Source of the DNA: Gemmatimonadota bacterium
GTDB taxonomy: Bacteria; Gemmatimonadota; Gemmatimonadetes; Gemmatimonadales; Gemmatimonadaceae
NCBI GenBank assembly: GCA_016704465.1
Contig: JADJAD010000016.1
Location: forward strand, 1-64,000
DNA: 64,000 bases
Direction of reading: 5' to 3'
Shown here: positions 9,234 to 18,438 of the stretch, one piece after another
How positions within the stretch are numbered: the first letter of the stretch is position 1
Layout: each line of letters starts with the position of its first letter
Made by a program: the position numbers and the translations under genes
Notes under the pieces: generated by a model
Databases searched by the model: none
Told to the model about the DNA's origin: nothing
Seen by the model: the letters and a program-made list of their open reading frames with translations, nothing else

Positions 9234-9793
9234 GGCGTGACCGGTGTTCCTTCCGGGGCCTTGCCGTCGACAGGGTTGGTTCCCTTGAGCGAGGCAACGT
9301 AGATCGTCACGGCGTTCACCTGGTCGGGCTTGAGCAACTTGCCCCAGTTCGGCATCCCCTTCGCCAGCACCCCCTCGACAATCGTGGTGTGGATGTTCGC
9401 GAGCGTGCCGCCGTGGATCCAGGCGTCATCGGCGAGGTTGGGTCCGATCATCCCTCCGCCGTCGGCACGATGGCAGGAGGCGCAGTTGGTGACGTACACC
9501 TGCTTGCCCGCCTCGAGCGCCGAGGGATCGGCGGCCAGCGCCGCCAGCTGCTCGGGCGAGACCGTTTCCGCGTCCTGCGGGTGGGCGGCGCGGAATGCCG
9601 CCACGTCGGCCTCGTAGTCGGCGATGCGTCCCTTGCCGATCCCGATGCCGGGCACGTTCAGGGCGTACAGGATGGAAAAGACGATGGTGGCATAGAACAG
9701 GTAGACCCACCAGCGCGGGAGCGGGTTGTCGTACTCCTGGATGCCGTCGTAGTTGTGCTCGATCAGGTGCTCGTCGTCTTGTCGGGCCGCCAT
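9230..9793 (-). CDS. ccoP: cbb3 oxidase subunit III, short monoheme CcoP
   Basis: Membrane-anchored c-type cytochrome that passes electrons to the catalytic subunit. The N-terminus has the CcoP signature YDNPLPRWW (about 19-27) and one helix. A single cytochrome c domain follows with CASCH near residue 105 and the distal Met in KGMPNWGK. Normal CcoP is near 300 residues with two CxxCH hemes; this one has 187 and only one. I chose ATG 9793 because it starts two bases after the ccoQ stop and matches the family N-terminus; the longer upstream frame is antisense-like. ccoG overlaps its stop by GTGA. Confidence 0.92.
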   Translation of the reverse strand: MAARQDDEHLIEHNYDGIQEYDNPLPRWWVYLFYATIVFSILYALNVPGIGIGKGRIADYEADVAAFRAAHPQDAETVSPEQLAALAADPSALEAGKQVYVTNCASCHRADGGGMIGPNLADDAWIHGGTLANIHTTIVEGVLAKGMPNWGKLLKPDQVNAVTIYVASLKGTNPVDGKAPEGTPVTP

Positions 9794-9795
9794 GG

Positions 9796-9990
9796 TCACT
9801 CTCCGCGCGTGCGCGGCGTTTGGGGATGCTCGTCGTCCAGTGGCATGCGAGCGTCGCGCTTGTACTGCTCCGTGAAGCGCGGGGAGAAGACGCGCCACAG
9901 GATGAGCGCGAAGGCGAACAGGAAGAGCAAGAGGGAGATCTGGGCGTAGCCATCGAGGTTGGCGCCGCTCATCAGTTCGGTGAGGCTCAT
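9796..9990 (-). CDS. ccoQ: cbb3 oxidase subunit CcoQ/FixQ
   Basis: Small membrane protein of 64 residues that stabilises the CcoP-CcoNO interaction. It has one helix (about 16-34: YAQISLLLFLFAFALILWRV) followed by FSPRFTEQYKRDARMPLDD, typical of CcoQ after the membrane segment. The ATG at 9990 overlaps the ccoNO stop by ATGA and its own stop is two bases before ccoP, which fixes the reading frame. Confidence 0.88.
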   Translation of the reverse strand: MSLTELMSGANLDGYAQISLLLFLFAFALILWRVFSPRFTEQYKRDARMPLDDEHPQTPRTRGE

Positions 9991-12260
9991 GGTTGCGCTC
10001 CCGCAGCAGGTGCCCGGGCCGGCGTCGCCCCCGGCTTGGTGGCCACCGCGCCCTGATCGCCCTGGATGTCGCGGCCGAGGCGCTGCATGTAGGCGATGAG
10101 TGCCGTGACTTCCTTGGTCTCGAAGCCGGGACCGCCCCCGGTCTGGTCCAGGTCGGCGCCGATGAGCCTGGCCTGTGCGCGCGCCATCTCGGGCGCCCGC
10201 CCGATCGCCTCGCCGTAGGGCACGCCCAGCATCGCCATCACGTCGACGCGGCGCTGGATCGACTCGAAGTCGAGGTCATCGGTGATGAGGTTCCCATACG
10301 CCGGCATGATCGACTTGGCGTTGACCTCGCGCGGGTTCTGGAAGTGCCGCAAGTGCCAGAGGTTGCTCTTCATCCCGCCCTCGCGCGCGAGATCGGGGCC
10401 GATGCGGCGGGAGCCGAACAGGAAGGGGTGCTCGTAGACCGACTCCCCGGGCTTGGAGTACTCGCCGTAGCGCTCCGTCTCGAAGCGCAGGGGGCGGATC
10501 ATCTGCGAGTGACAGTTGACGCACCCCTCGCGGATGTAGATGTCGCGCCCCGCCAGTTCGAGCGGTGTGTACGGCTTGACCGAGGCGATGGTCGGGACGT
10601 TGGACTTGATCAGGAAGGTGGGGATGATCTCGAACAGCGAGGCGATGGCGACCGCGACGAAGGTCAGGACCGAGAAGAGGACCGGGGCACGCTCCCACTT
10701 GCGATGGAAGGTCAGGTTGACGAAGCGCCCCCACGCCGAGGCGGGGACGTCGATGCCCGGGCGCAGCGGCTCTTCCACGTACTCCCTGGCCAGGGCAGGC
10801 GCCTGGATGACCGACACCACGTAGCCGGCCGGGCGACGGGCCCACGTCTTGAGGATGTTGTAGGCGAACAGGATGACGCCCGTCAGGTACAATGTGCCGC
10901 CCACCACCCGCACCCAGTACATCGGGATCAGGCGGGCCACCGTCTCCACGAAATCGGGATACTGCAGTCGCCCGGTCTCGTCGAAGGCGCGCCACATGAG
11001 CCCCTGCGTCACCCCGGCCGAGTAGATCGAGACGATGTACAGCACCACGCCGACCGTGGCGATCCAGAAGTGCGTGTTCATCAGCTTCTTGCTGTACAAC
11101 TCGGTCTGGAACAGCTTGGGCGCCAGCCAGTAGATCATGGCGAACGTCAGGAAGCCGTTCCATGTCAGGGCGCCGGAGTGGACGTGGGCAATCGTCCAGT
11201 CGGTGTAGTGCGAGAGCGAGTTCACCGTCTTGATCGACAGCATCGGCCCTTCGAAGGTCGACATGCCGTAGCCGGTGAGGGCGATGACCATGAACTTGAG
11301 GATCGGGTCATCGGCCACCTTGTGCCAACCGCCGCGCAGCGTGAGCAGGCCGTTGATCATGCCGCCCCAGCTTGGCGCCCACAGCATCACCGAGAAGAGC
11401 ATTCCCACCGTGGTCGCCCACTCGGGGAGCGACGTGTAGTGCAGGTGGTGCGGCCCGGCCCAGATGTACATGAAGACCAGCGTCCAGAAATGCAGGATCG
11501 ACAGCCGGTAGCTGAAGACCGGTCCCTCGGCGGCCTTGGGCATGAAGTAGTACATCAGCCCGAGGAACGGTGTGGTGAGGAAGAAGGCCACCGCGTTGTG
11601 GCCGTACCACCACTGCATGAAGGCATCCTGCACGCCGGCATAGATGCTGTAGCTCTTGAACGCCCCGGCGGGAATCACGAGGTTATTGAAGATGTGGAGC
11701 AGGGCCACGGTAATGATCGAGGCCAGGTAGAACCAGAGCGCCACATAGAGGTGGCGCTCCCGGCGCTTGATCAGCGTGCCGATGAAGTTGATGGCGAAGA
11801 TGATCCACACCACCGCGATCATGATGTCGATCGGCCACTCGAGCTCGGCGTACTCCTTGGTCTGCGTGAAGCCCATCGGGAGCGTCACCGCGGCGGCAAC
11901 AATGATCAGCTGCCACCCCCAGAAGTGCGCCGCGCTCAGCCCGTCGGAGTACATGCGCGCCTTGCACAGGCGCTGCGTCGAGTAATAGACCCCGGTGAAG
12001 ATCGCGTTGCCGGCGAAGGCAAAGATCACCGCATTGGTGTGCAGCGGACGCAGGCGCCCGAACGTGAGGTACGGGGCCAGGTTCCATTCCGGGTACGCCA
12101 GCTGAATGGCGACGATCAACCCGATCAGCATTCCGACGAATCCCCACAGGATCGTCGCGAACAGGAACTTGCGTACGATGGCGTCATCGTAGCTGAACGA
12201 CTCAAGCCTGGCGGCTGCCGCTGGGGCCGCCCCGGCAGGGACGCTCCGGGATTCGCTCAT
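9987..12260 (-). CDS. ccoNO: Fused cbb3 oxidase subunits I and II (CcoN-CcoO)
   Basis: Catalytic core of the high-affinity cbb3 terminal oxidase, joining heme-copper subunit I and the membrane-bound monoheme subunit II in one chain. The CcoN part (about 20-500) has some 12 helices with conserved His such as LRPLHTNAV, QWWYGHNAVAF, WAGPHHLHYT and AHVHSGALTWNG. A linker with EEPLRPGIDVPASAWG leads to a CcoO helix (VLFSVLTFVAVAI) and a cytochrome c domain with GCVNCHSQM and later Met ligand region SIMPAYGNL. The ATG at 12260 has GAGG seven bases upstream and gives 757 residues; an upstream Met at 12281 is less likely. First gene of the operon that ends at ccoS. Confidence 0.95.
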   Translation of the reverse strand: MSESRSVPAGAAPAAAARLESFSYDDAIVRKFLFATILWGFVGMLIGLIVAIQLAYPEWNLAPYLTFGRLRPLHTNAVIFAFAGNAIFTGVYYSTQRLCKARMYSDGLSAAHFWGWQLIIVAAAVTLPMGFTQTKEYAELEWPIDIMIAVVWIIFAINFIGTLIKRRERHLYVALWFYLASIITVALLHIFNNLVIPAGAFKSYSIYAGVQDAFMQWWYGHNAVAFFLTTPFLGLMYYFMPKAAEGPVFSYRLSILHFWTLVFMYIWAGPHHLHYTSLPEWATTVGMLFSVMLWAPSWGGMINGLLTLRGGWHKVADDPILKFMVIALTGYGMSTFEGPMLSIKTVNSLSHYTDWTIAHVHSGALTWNGFLTFAMIYWLAPKLFQTELYSKKLMNTHFWIATVGVVLYIVSIYSAGVTQGLMWRAFDETGRLQYPDFVETVARLIPMYWVRVVGGTLYLTGVILFAYNILKTWARRPAGYVVSVIQAPALAREYVEEPLRPGIDVPASAWGRFVNLTFHRKWERAPVLFSVLTFVAVAIASLFEIIPTFLIKSNVPTIASVKPYTPLELAGRDIYIREGCVNCHSQMIRPLRFETERYGEYSKPGESVYEHPFLFGSRRIGPDLAREGGMKSNLWHLRHFQNPREVNAKSIMPAYGNLITDDLDFESIQRRVDVMAMLGVPYGEAIGRAPEMARAQARLIGADLDQTGGGPGFETKEVTALIAYMQRLGRDIQGDQGAVATKPGATPARAPAAGAQP

Positions 12261-12466
12261 GCAGGACCTCGATGGGGGCAATAGATCGGCAATAACATTA
12301 CCAAATACGCATACAGTTGTGCGGTGCGCGTTGGTTCACGTGCGGTCAATCTCGATCGGCAGGCCGCCTCGTGTCGTCGGGGCGGAACCGCGCGGCTGTC
12401 AGGATTACCCCTACCCACGAACCCTTCCTCGCCGATTCGTCGAGCGGTACCCGGCGCGCGGCCCGC
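12261..12466 (-). promoter_or_regulatory. Leader and promoter region of the cco operon
   Basis: This 206 bp gap lies between the end of the M16 gene and ccoNO, both on the minus strand. At about 12285-12320 it contains the most A/T-rich stretch nearby, reading TATTTGGTAATGTTATTG on the minus strand, a plausible -10 area for ccoNO. I searched for an FNR/ANR box (TTGAT-N4-ATCAA) and found none. The Shine-Dalgarno GAGG lies at 12268-12271. Confidence 0.4.
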
Positions 12467-15331
12467 TCACGGCTGCACCGTTGCCGGCAGCAGCTTGAAG
12501 CGCGCGTACCGCGTGACGTCGAGGTACTGACGCGCCGCCGACTGCAGCTGCGCCGCGGTCAGCCCGCGAATGAGCCGGTCGTACGTGAGCAGGCCGCCCG
12601 GATCCTCCTCGTTTTCCTCACGCGCGGAGAGGTTGCCCAGCCAGTAGCTGTTCTCCCGCAGGTTCACTTCGTACGCACGCAGCTGCTGCTCTCGCACCTT
12701 CTGCACGTCCTCGTCCCTGACGGTGCCGGTCTTGGTGGAGTCGATCACCGCCAGGATGGTCTGGAACAGGCTGTCGGCCCGCGTCGGCGATGACCCGAAC
12801 TGGATGGACACCGAGAACTCGGGTCGCGGGCGCTTGCTCACGTCGGCACCGACGCTCACCGAATAGGTGCCGCCCAGCGCCTCGCGCAGGTTGTCCAGCA
12901 GCCGCATCTCCAGGTACTCGCTCAGTGAGCGCAGGGCGTATCGCGTCTCGGGGCTGAAGGTCGCCGGGCCGGAGAAGATCACCAGCGACGAGGCCTTGGG
13001 CTCCACGCCCTTGTGCACCGACTTCTCGATCACCCCGTCGGGCGCGCGTATCCCGACGTCGCGCCAGGTCTCGTTGCGCTGCAACGCGGGGAGGGTGGCG
13101 AGCCACTGCTGCACGAGCGGGCGCATCGCGTCCAGCGTGAAGCTGCCGACGAAGACGAAGGTGAAGTCGGAGGCGTCGGCAAAGCGCTCCTGGTAGATCG
13201 CGAAGGCCCGATCCAGCGACGCACGATCCAACAGCGCCTGCGTCACCGGCTGGGCGCGCGCATGGTGCTGCGCCATCGTCAGCATGACGGTGTCGGAGAA
13301 GGCCGCCTCGGGGGAGTTGGCGCGATTGGCGAAGAACGGGGCGATCTGCGCCTTGAACGCGACGAAGGCGGCCGAGTCACGCCGCGGGGAGGTGAAGCGC
13401 AGGTAGGCCAGCTGGAACATCGTCTCCAGGTCCTTCGTCGAGCCGCCGCCGGTGAGCCCTTCGTTCAGCGCATCCACATACGTATTCGCGCGCGCCTGCT
13501 TGCCGGTCAGCTTCTTGCCCAGTTCCGTCGCATCGAACTCCCCCAATCCCCCGCGCTCGACCACCGTCGTGGCCAGCACGGCCGACGCCATGTCCTCGTC
13601 ACGTACCAGGCTCGATCCGCCGGGACTCCACGCGCGCATCAGGACCTCATCGGCCTTGAAGTCGGTCGGCTTGAGGATGACGCGCACGCCGTTGGACAGC
13701 GTCCAGGTCGTGACCCCCAACTCGGGATTGGTGCGCTCGGCGACCACGCGCCCGGGGGGCGGGACGGCCGCCACAAGGTCGGCGTCGGACACGGTCTCGG
13801 TGTACGGCGTCACCGCCGCCGAGTGCGCGGCGCGGAACGTGGCCAGCACGGCGGCCTCGGAAGGGACGGTGGCGCTGTCGCTCGACGGCGCCGCGATCGC
13901 CACCACCCGGTTTCGCTCCGTGAGCCAGGTGCGCGCCAGCGCATTGACCTCGGCCACGGTGACCGCCGGGAGCAGGCGTTGCACCTGCTGGTACTCCCAG
14001 GCGATGCCCGGCGACGGGTCGCCGGTGAGGAACTGGTCGACGTACTCCTCCGCGTAGGCAGCGGACTCGGTCTTCTCGCGCTCGGCGTTGGCGCTCTCGT
14101 ACGACCGGAGCAGCGCCGCGCGCGCCCGTGCCAGCTCGCTCTCGAGGAAGCCGTGCTCGTCCACCCGCCGCGCCTCGAGCAACACCGATTCCAGCGACGG
14201 GAGCAAGCCGCCCTCCTTGGCCGCCGCCTGCAGCTGGTAGACATCCGTGGCGCGCACGAAGCTGCCATATGCCGACCCGGCAAAGGCGAAGGCGGCGTCG
14301 GGGCGGCGCGAACGCTCGGTCAGGCGCTCGTTCAGCATGTAGTTGTACAGCCGTCCGACGAGCGCGCGCCGGTAGTCGGCGACCGTGCGCAGCGACTGCG
14401 CCGAGTGCTTGTAGAGGACGGTGACCGTGCCGAGCTGCAACTCGGGGTCGGTGGTGATGGTGACGAGCGTGGAGTCGTTAGGCGGTACGGGGGGCGTGGG
14501 CCTCGCCAGCGCACGCGCGGGTTGCGTCAGGCGCCCCAGGTGCGTGCGGATGAGCCCTTCCAGGCGCGCCGGGTCCACGTCGCCCACCGCGACGACCGCC
14601 ATGTTGTCGGGGCGGTACCAGTCGCGATAAAAGCGCTTGAGCGGGGCAGGGTTCGCGGCCCGGATGATGTCGGGGCTCCCGATCGGGAGCCGCTCGGCGT
14701 AGCGCGATCCTTGAAAGATGACCGGGAACTGCTTGTCCCGCACGCGGGTGTCGGCACCGAGCCCGCCGCGCCACTCCTCGAGCACGACGCCGCGCTCGTT
14801 GACCACGTCGGTGGAATCGAACAGCGCGCCGCCCGCCCAGTCCTCGAGGATCTCGAACGAGCGATCGAGCAGCTCAGGCTTGTCGGTCGGCACCGGCAGG
14901 ATGTACACGGTCTCGTCGAAGCCGGTATACGCATTGAGATCTGCCCCGAACTTCACCCCGATCGATTCGAGGTACGAGACGATGTCGTTCTTCTTGAAGC
15001 GCCGAGTGCCGTTGAACAGCATGTGCTCGGTGAAGTGGGCGAGGCCGCGCTGGTCGTCGTCCTCGAGCACCGATCCAGCGTTCACCACGAGCCGCAGCTC
15101 GACGCGCTGCTCGGGACGGGCGTTCTGCCGCACGTAGTAGCGCAACCCGTTCGGCAGCTGTCCTGTGCGGACCGCGGGATCGGCCGGGATGGCCTGCGGG
15201 GCGATCGCCGTGCGCGCGGCCGGCGGCGGATCCTGGCCCTCGGCCACTCCCGCCGACTGCGCGACGCCGGCCGCGATCAGGAAGAGGCGCGTGACGGAAC
15301 GACGGACTCGGACAGATGGACTCGACAACAT
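12467..15331 (-). CDS. Secreted M16 family zinc peptidase (pitrilysin/insulinase type, PqqL-like)
   Basis: Large zinc peptidase of 954 residues with a Sec signal peptide (about 1-32, ending VAEGQ). The inverted zinc motif is H99-F-T-E102-H103, and the third ligand is E179, 76 residues after H103 as the family requires. Four M16 sub-domains can be followed: the first two up to about 470, the last two from about 520 to 950. NAYTGFDETVYILPVP and NERGVVLEEWR are typical of the PqqL branch. It probably degrades peptides in the periplasm or outside the cell. It is transcribed alone, divergent from the MFS gene; the cco operon begins about 200 bp downstream. Confidence 0.92.
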   Translation of the reverse strand: MLSSPSVRVRRSVTRLFLIAAGVAQSAGVAEGQDPPPAARTAIAPQAIPADPAVRTGQLPNGLRYYVRQNARPEQRVELRLVVNAGSVLEDDDQRGLAHFTEHMLFNGTRRFKKNDIVSYLESIGVKFGADLNAYTGFDETVYILPVPTDKPELLDRSFEILEDWAGGALFDSTDVVNERGVVLEEWRGGLGADTRVRDKQFPVIFQGSRYAERLPIGSPDIIRAANPAPLKRFYRDWYRPDNMAVVAVGDVDPARLEGLIRTHLGRLTQPARALARPTPPVPPNDSTLVTITTDPELQLGTVTVLYKHSAQSLRTVADYRRALVGRLYNYMLNERLTERSRRPDAAFAFAGSAYGSFVRATDVYQLQAAAKEGGLLPSLESVLLEARRVDEHGFLESELARARAALLRSYESANAEREKTESAAYAEEYVDQFLTGDPSPGIAWEYQQVQRLLPAVTVAEVNALARTWLTERNRVVAIAAPSSDSATVPSEAAVLATFRAAHSAAVTPYTETVSDADLVAAVPPPGRVVAERTNPELGVTTWTLSNGVRVILKPTDFKADEVLMRAWSPGGSSLVRDEDMASAVLATTVVERGGLGEFDATELGKKLTGKQARANTYVDALNEGLTGGGSTKDLETMFQLAYLRFTSPRRDSAAFVAFKAQIAPFFANRANSPEAAFSDTVMLTMAQHHARAQPVTQALLDRASLDRAFAIYQERFADASDFTFVFVGSFTLDAMRPLVQQWLATLPALQRNETWRDVGIRAPDGVIEKSVHKGVEPKASSLVIFSGPATFSPETRYALRSLSEYLEMRLLDNLREALGGTYSVSVGADVSKRPRPEFSVSIQFGSSPTRADSLFQTILAVIDSTKTGTVRDEDVQKVREQQLRAYEVNLRENSYWLGNLSAREENEEDPGGLLTYDRLIRGLTAAQLQSAARQYLDVTRYARFKLLPATVQP

Positions 15332-15483
15332 GCGGACTCCGGATGTGGCGGGCAGATCGTTGGCAGGGTGCTGCGTCGCTGATGAATACCGTCGAATGGT
15401 ACCCGAGTTGCGGCCGGGAACCGCCGGTGAGATGTGCGCTGGACGTTGCCAACCGCCCCAATGGTGGGTGAGTTTACCCGGTT
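15332..15483. promoter_or_regulatory. Divergent promoter region between M16 peptidase and MFS transporter
   Basis: Gap of 152 bp between two divergent genes. It must contain both promoters. No clear operator or repeat is visible; the only A/T-richer parts are near 15380-15400 and 15468-15482. Confidence 0.3.
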
Positions 15484-16704
15484 ATGCGCGCCCACGCGAC
15501 GATCGCCCTAGCCATGTTTTTCACCCTCGTCCCGGTCACCCTCCTGGTGCCCGGGCTCCACGAGCTTGTCGTCGTGGTGCATGGCGGGTCGACGACCGAA
15601 GCGCACGCCTTCATGACGGTGAACATGCTGGCCGGGATGCTCACCGTGCCGTTGGCGATGCGCCTGGCCCGCCGAACGGCCGACATCCAGCGCTGGATCG
15701 CCGCCGCGTTGGTCATCAATGCCGTGGCCTTTGTCGGGATGATGCAGGCGCCGTCGCTTCCGGTGCTGTTCGCGTTCCGGGTGCTCGATGGCGCCGTGCA
15801 CCTCCCGGCCGTCACCCTGCTGATGCTCGCAAGCAATCGCAGCTCGGGCGTCCGGCGAGGGGGCTCGCTCGGCGCGCTGGCGTCGGCGCTGATGATCGGG
15901 GTGGCGCTCGGGTCTCCGCTCGGCGGCTGGCTCGTGGACCGCGGCCCCTCGCTCGTGTACGTGGTCGGCGCCTCGCTCCTGGTGGTGGCCGCACTGGTGT
16001 CGATGGCGATCGCCTCGGTGCCCATCCCCGCGCCGGGGCCGAGCCGTCCGCGGTATGCCTTCGACCGCGCGCGGCTTCGCGGGTGGATTCCGCTCCTGTA
16101 CGCCTTCATGGACCGGTTCAGCATCGGGGTGTTCGTCTCCACGTTCACCCTGTTCCTGACCCAGGTCCACGGACTGACAGCCTCGGAGCGCGGCGTCCTG
16201 ATCGCGCTGTTCATGCTCCCGTTCGCGCTGCTGTGCTATCCGGTCGGGCGACTGGCGGATCGCATCGGCTGGTTCCTCCCGATGATCATCGGCAACGTGC
16301 TCTTCGGGGTGGTGTTCGCATCGTACGGGTTCGTGCCGAAGGGTTGGCTCCCGCTCGCCATGCTCGCGTCGGGGGTGCTTTCGGCGCTCATGTTCACCCC
16401 GAACCTGCTGCTCATCTCCGACCTGGCCGAGCGTGGGCATGGCGAGGGGCTGTTCGGCGCCTTCCAGGTGGCAGGGTCGCTCGGATTCCTGGTCGGGCCG
16501 ATCGTCGGCGGCGGGTTGCTCGTGCTCACGCAGGGCGGTGATCCCGTCAGCGGCTATCGCACGATATTCGTGCTGGTTGGGGGCCTGGAAGGAACGCTGG
16601 CGCTGTTCGCGTATGCCGCCCTGCGGTCGCTCGCGCGCGACGTGCGGGGAACGGAACGCGTCGGCAGCCGCTCCTCACGCAGTCCGACTCGGGTCACGGG
16701 GTAG
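15484..16704 (+). CDS. MFS transporter
   Basis: Major facilitator protein of 406 residues with twelve predicted helices. The loop between helices 2 and 3 contains RLARRTADIQRW and the second half has GRLADRIGW, a form of the MFS A-motif. The family resembles drug or small-molecule exporters, but nothing in the sequence or the neighbours points to a substrate. No regulator gene is beside it. It converges on the OmpA-family gene, and a terminator hairpin lies between them. The start ATG at 15484 has no strong Shine-Dalgarno, so a downstream Met is possible. Confidence 0.85.
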   Translation: MRAHATIALAMFFTLVPVTLLVPGLHELVVVVHGGSTTEAHAFMTVNMLAGMLTVPLAMRLARRTADIQRWIAAALVINAVAFVGMMQAPSLPVLFAFRVLDGAVHLPAVTLLMLASNRSSGVRRGGSLGALASALMIGVALGSPLGGWLVDRGPSLVYVVGASLLVVAALVSMAIASVPIPAPGPSRPRYAFDRARLRGWIPLLYAFMDRFSIGVFVSTFTLFLTQVHGLTASERGVLIALFMLPFALLCYPVGRLADRIGWFLPMIIGNVLFGVVFASYGFVPKGWLPLAMLASGVLSALMFTPNLLLISDLAERGHGEGLFGAFQVAGSLGFLVGPIVGGGLLVLTQGGDPVSGYRTIFVLVGGLEGTLALFAYAALRSLARDVRGTERVGSRSSRSPTRVTG

Positions 16705-16763
16705 CTGGGCGTTGGGGAGTGGCCGAGTGGCTTGAGTGGCTCGCGTGACCTGAGTGCAAACGA

Positions 16764-16794
16764 AAGCCCCCGGTGCCAGCGGCACCGGGGGCTT
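16764..16794. terminator. Bidirectional Rho-independent terminator
   Basis: A perfect 14 bp stem (AAGCCCCCGGTGCC and its complement) with a 3-base loop, AGC, lies between two convergent genes. The ends are A-rich on one side and T-containing on the other (TTCGTTGT), so it can serve both the MFS gene and the OmpA-family gene. Confidence 0.9.
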
Positions 16795-16833
16795 CGTTGT
16801 AGCGGGAACGACTTCGGGTCTTGAGTTCCGGAC

Positions 16834-18147
16834 CTATCGGCGGCAGTTCGGCGAGGCGCCGCGCTCACCGACCGACCAGATCTCGACTCGGCGGTTCGTG
16901 GCGTGTTCGCGCCGCGACTTGGCCGGGCGGGTGTGATCGTCATCGAGGGCAAGGCACTGCTCGCCGAAGCCCTTCTGCGAGATGCGGCTGGCAGCGATGC
17001 CGGCGGTCGTCAGGAAGTTCACGACCGTGCTGGCGCGACGCTCCGACAGGCGCTGGTTGTACTCGTCGCTGCCGTACGGGTCGGTGTGACCCTCGACCGC
17101 GACCTTCCAGTCGGTCTTCTCGTTCAGGGTGGCGATGACGCGGTTGAGCGTGTCGCGGCCCGCGCGGGTCAGCGTCGCCTGGTCGAAGTTGAAGTACACC
17201 CAGTTGAGGCGCACGAGCAGTTCATTCACCGTGATGGTGACCTGCTGCGTGACCTGCTGTCCCTGCGCGTCGGCGCAGGTGGCCGTGACGGTGTGCGTTC
17301 CTGCGGTCAGCGTCTTGGTGACGCTGGCGCCGGTTCCCAGATCGCCATCACGATTGCTGCGCCACGAGACGCGGCTGGAGATGTTGCCGTCTTCCTGGTC
17401 GGTGCAGGACGCCGTAAAGGTGACCGGGCCGTTGAAGTCGGCGCCGTTGGCCGGGGCACTGATCCTGAGGACCGGGGCCACATTGGCTGGCGGCGGCGGC
17501 GGCGGCGGGGGGGGCGGCGGCGGCGGCGGGGGCGGCGGGGGCGGAACGGGCTTGGTGTAGCAGGTTCCATTCGCCATGTACCCCAGGCCAGCGCGCAGCC
17601 CGTAGTTCGAGGCCGTGCCGTCGAGCGTGCCCGACGTGCTGTTCTGGTTCGGCGACGGGGCGTAGACGCCGACGATGTCGCCGCGCAGGCTCCACTTCTC
17701 GTTCAGGCACTGCTTGAGGCCGATGAGGCCCGTGAACGTGTCTTCGTACTCGTTCTTGGACGCCAGCTGCGCCGTCACCTGCTCGGTGCGCCCGATGTAG
17801 ACGCTCTGCTGATAGCCGCCACCAATCAGGAGGCTGGTCTTCTCGGCAAGCTTGGGGGCGTAAACGAGCCGCGCTGCCCACGGACGGAGGGTCAGCGACT
17901 TCGTGGTGCCGCCGGGAATGGCCCAGTCGGTCTTGCCGTACTGGATGTCGCCCTCGGCCCACAGGCGCTTGAACAGGTGCAGGCTGGCGCGCCCGCCGAC
18001 CGTCACCGAGTTATCGAGATCAAGGTTCTTGTCGAACAGGTTGAACTGCCCGAACCCGCCCAACTCGAGCGCGAGCGGTTTTTGGGCGTGCGCCGGCGCG
18101 GCGCATAGCGCCGTCAGCACAGCGATCCCTACGAGATGTTTTCTCAT
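16834..18147 (-). CDS. OmpA-family outer-membrane protein with polyproline linker
   Basis: Outer-membrane protein of 437 residues. Signal peptide MRKHLVGIAVLTALCAAPAHA (1-21), then an OmpA-like eight-stranded barrel (about 22-195). A run of about 20 prolines near 205-225 acts as a stiff linker. After it is an Ig-like domain (about 228-310; ADFNGPVTFTASCTDQEDGN), and then the peptidoglycan-binding OmpA domain: VYFNFDQATLTRAG, VEGHTDPYGSDEYNQ, LSERRA and NRRVEIW. The family tethers the outer membrane to the cell wall. AGAGGAG lies three bases before the ATG. It stands alone, with a strong terminator downstream. The proline tract is coded by a long G/C repeat that could vary in length. Confidence 0.92.
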   Translation of the reverse strand: MRKHLVGIAVLTALCAAPAHAQKPLALELGGFGQFNLFDKNLDLDNSVTVGGRASLHLFKRLWAEGDIQYGKTDWAIPGGTTKSLTLRPWAARLVYAPKLAEKTSLLIGGGYQQSVYIGRTEQVTAQLASKNEYEDTFTGLIGLKQCLNEKWSLRGDIVGVYAPSPNQNSTSGTLDGTASNYGLRAGLGYMANGTCYTKPVPPPPPPPPPPPPPPPPPPPANVAPVLRISAPANGADFNGPVTFTASCTDQEDGNISSRVSWRSNRDGDLGTGASVTKTLTAGTHTVTATCADAQGQQVTQQVTITVNELLVRLNWVYFNFDQATLTRAGRDTLNRVIATLNEKTDWKVAVEGHTDPYGSDEYNQRLSERRASTVVNFLTTAGIAASRISQKGFGEQCLALDDDHTRPAKSRREHATNRRVEIWSVGERGASPNCRR

Positions 18148-18438
18148 GCACTCCTCTGGTGGATAAAGCGATTTGCTGCATGCTGCGTCGGCAAACCGGT
18201 GTCGTACTACCAGCCACAGGGGACGACGCGTCAGGCCAGAAGTACCATCAACTTAGCGCCTTCGTACCCGGGGAACAAACCCCGTCTCGTCAGGCAACCC
18301 ACGACACTGGCGCCCGCTGCGGGCCGCCATCCCTGGAGAAAGACCCCGTCACCGACGTTTGTGTCAACATATCGGTAACCTCTGGCCGAAGGGTCGCCGT
18401 CGGCGCCCGTACCGCGTGTCGCTGCAGCGCGTGTCGCG
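18148..18438 (-). promoter_or_regulatory. Intergenic region upstream of the OmpA-family gene
   Basis: About 290 bp between the thrC stop and the OmpA-family start. Next to the start is the Shine-Dalgarno AGAGGAG, preceded on the minus strand by CGCTTTATCC, a possible -10 area. The rest shows no open frame of its own, no repeat and no clear terminator for thrC. Confidence 0.35.

Noticed and set aside
9993..12284. 763-codon open frame on the plus strand
   Set aside because: Exactly antisense to ccoNO; the composition (His, Arg, Asp, Gln rich) is the typical shadow of a GC-rich gene.
12261..12466. FNR/ANR box upstream of the cbb3 operon
   Set aside because: Expected from other bacteria, but no TTGAT-N4-ATCAA-like site is present.
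13013..15382. 789-codon open frame on the plus strand
   Set aside because: Antisense to the M16 peptidase, no recognisable domain.
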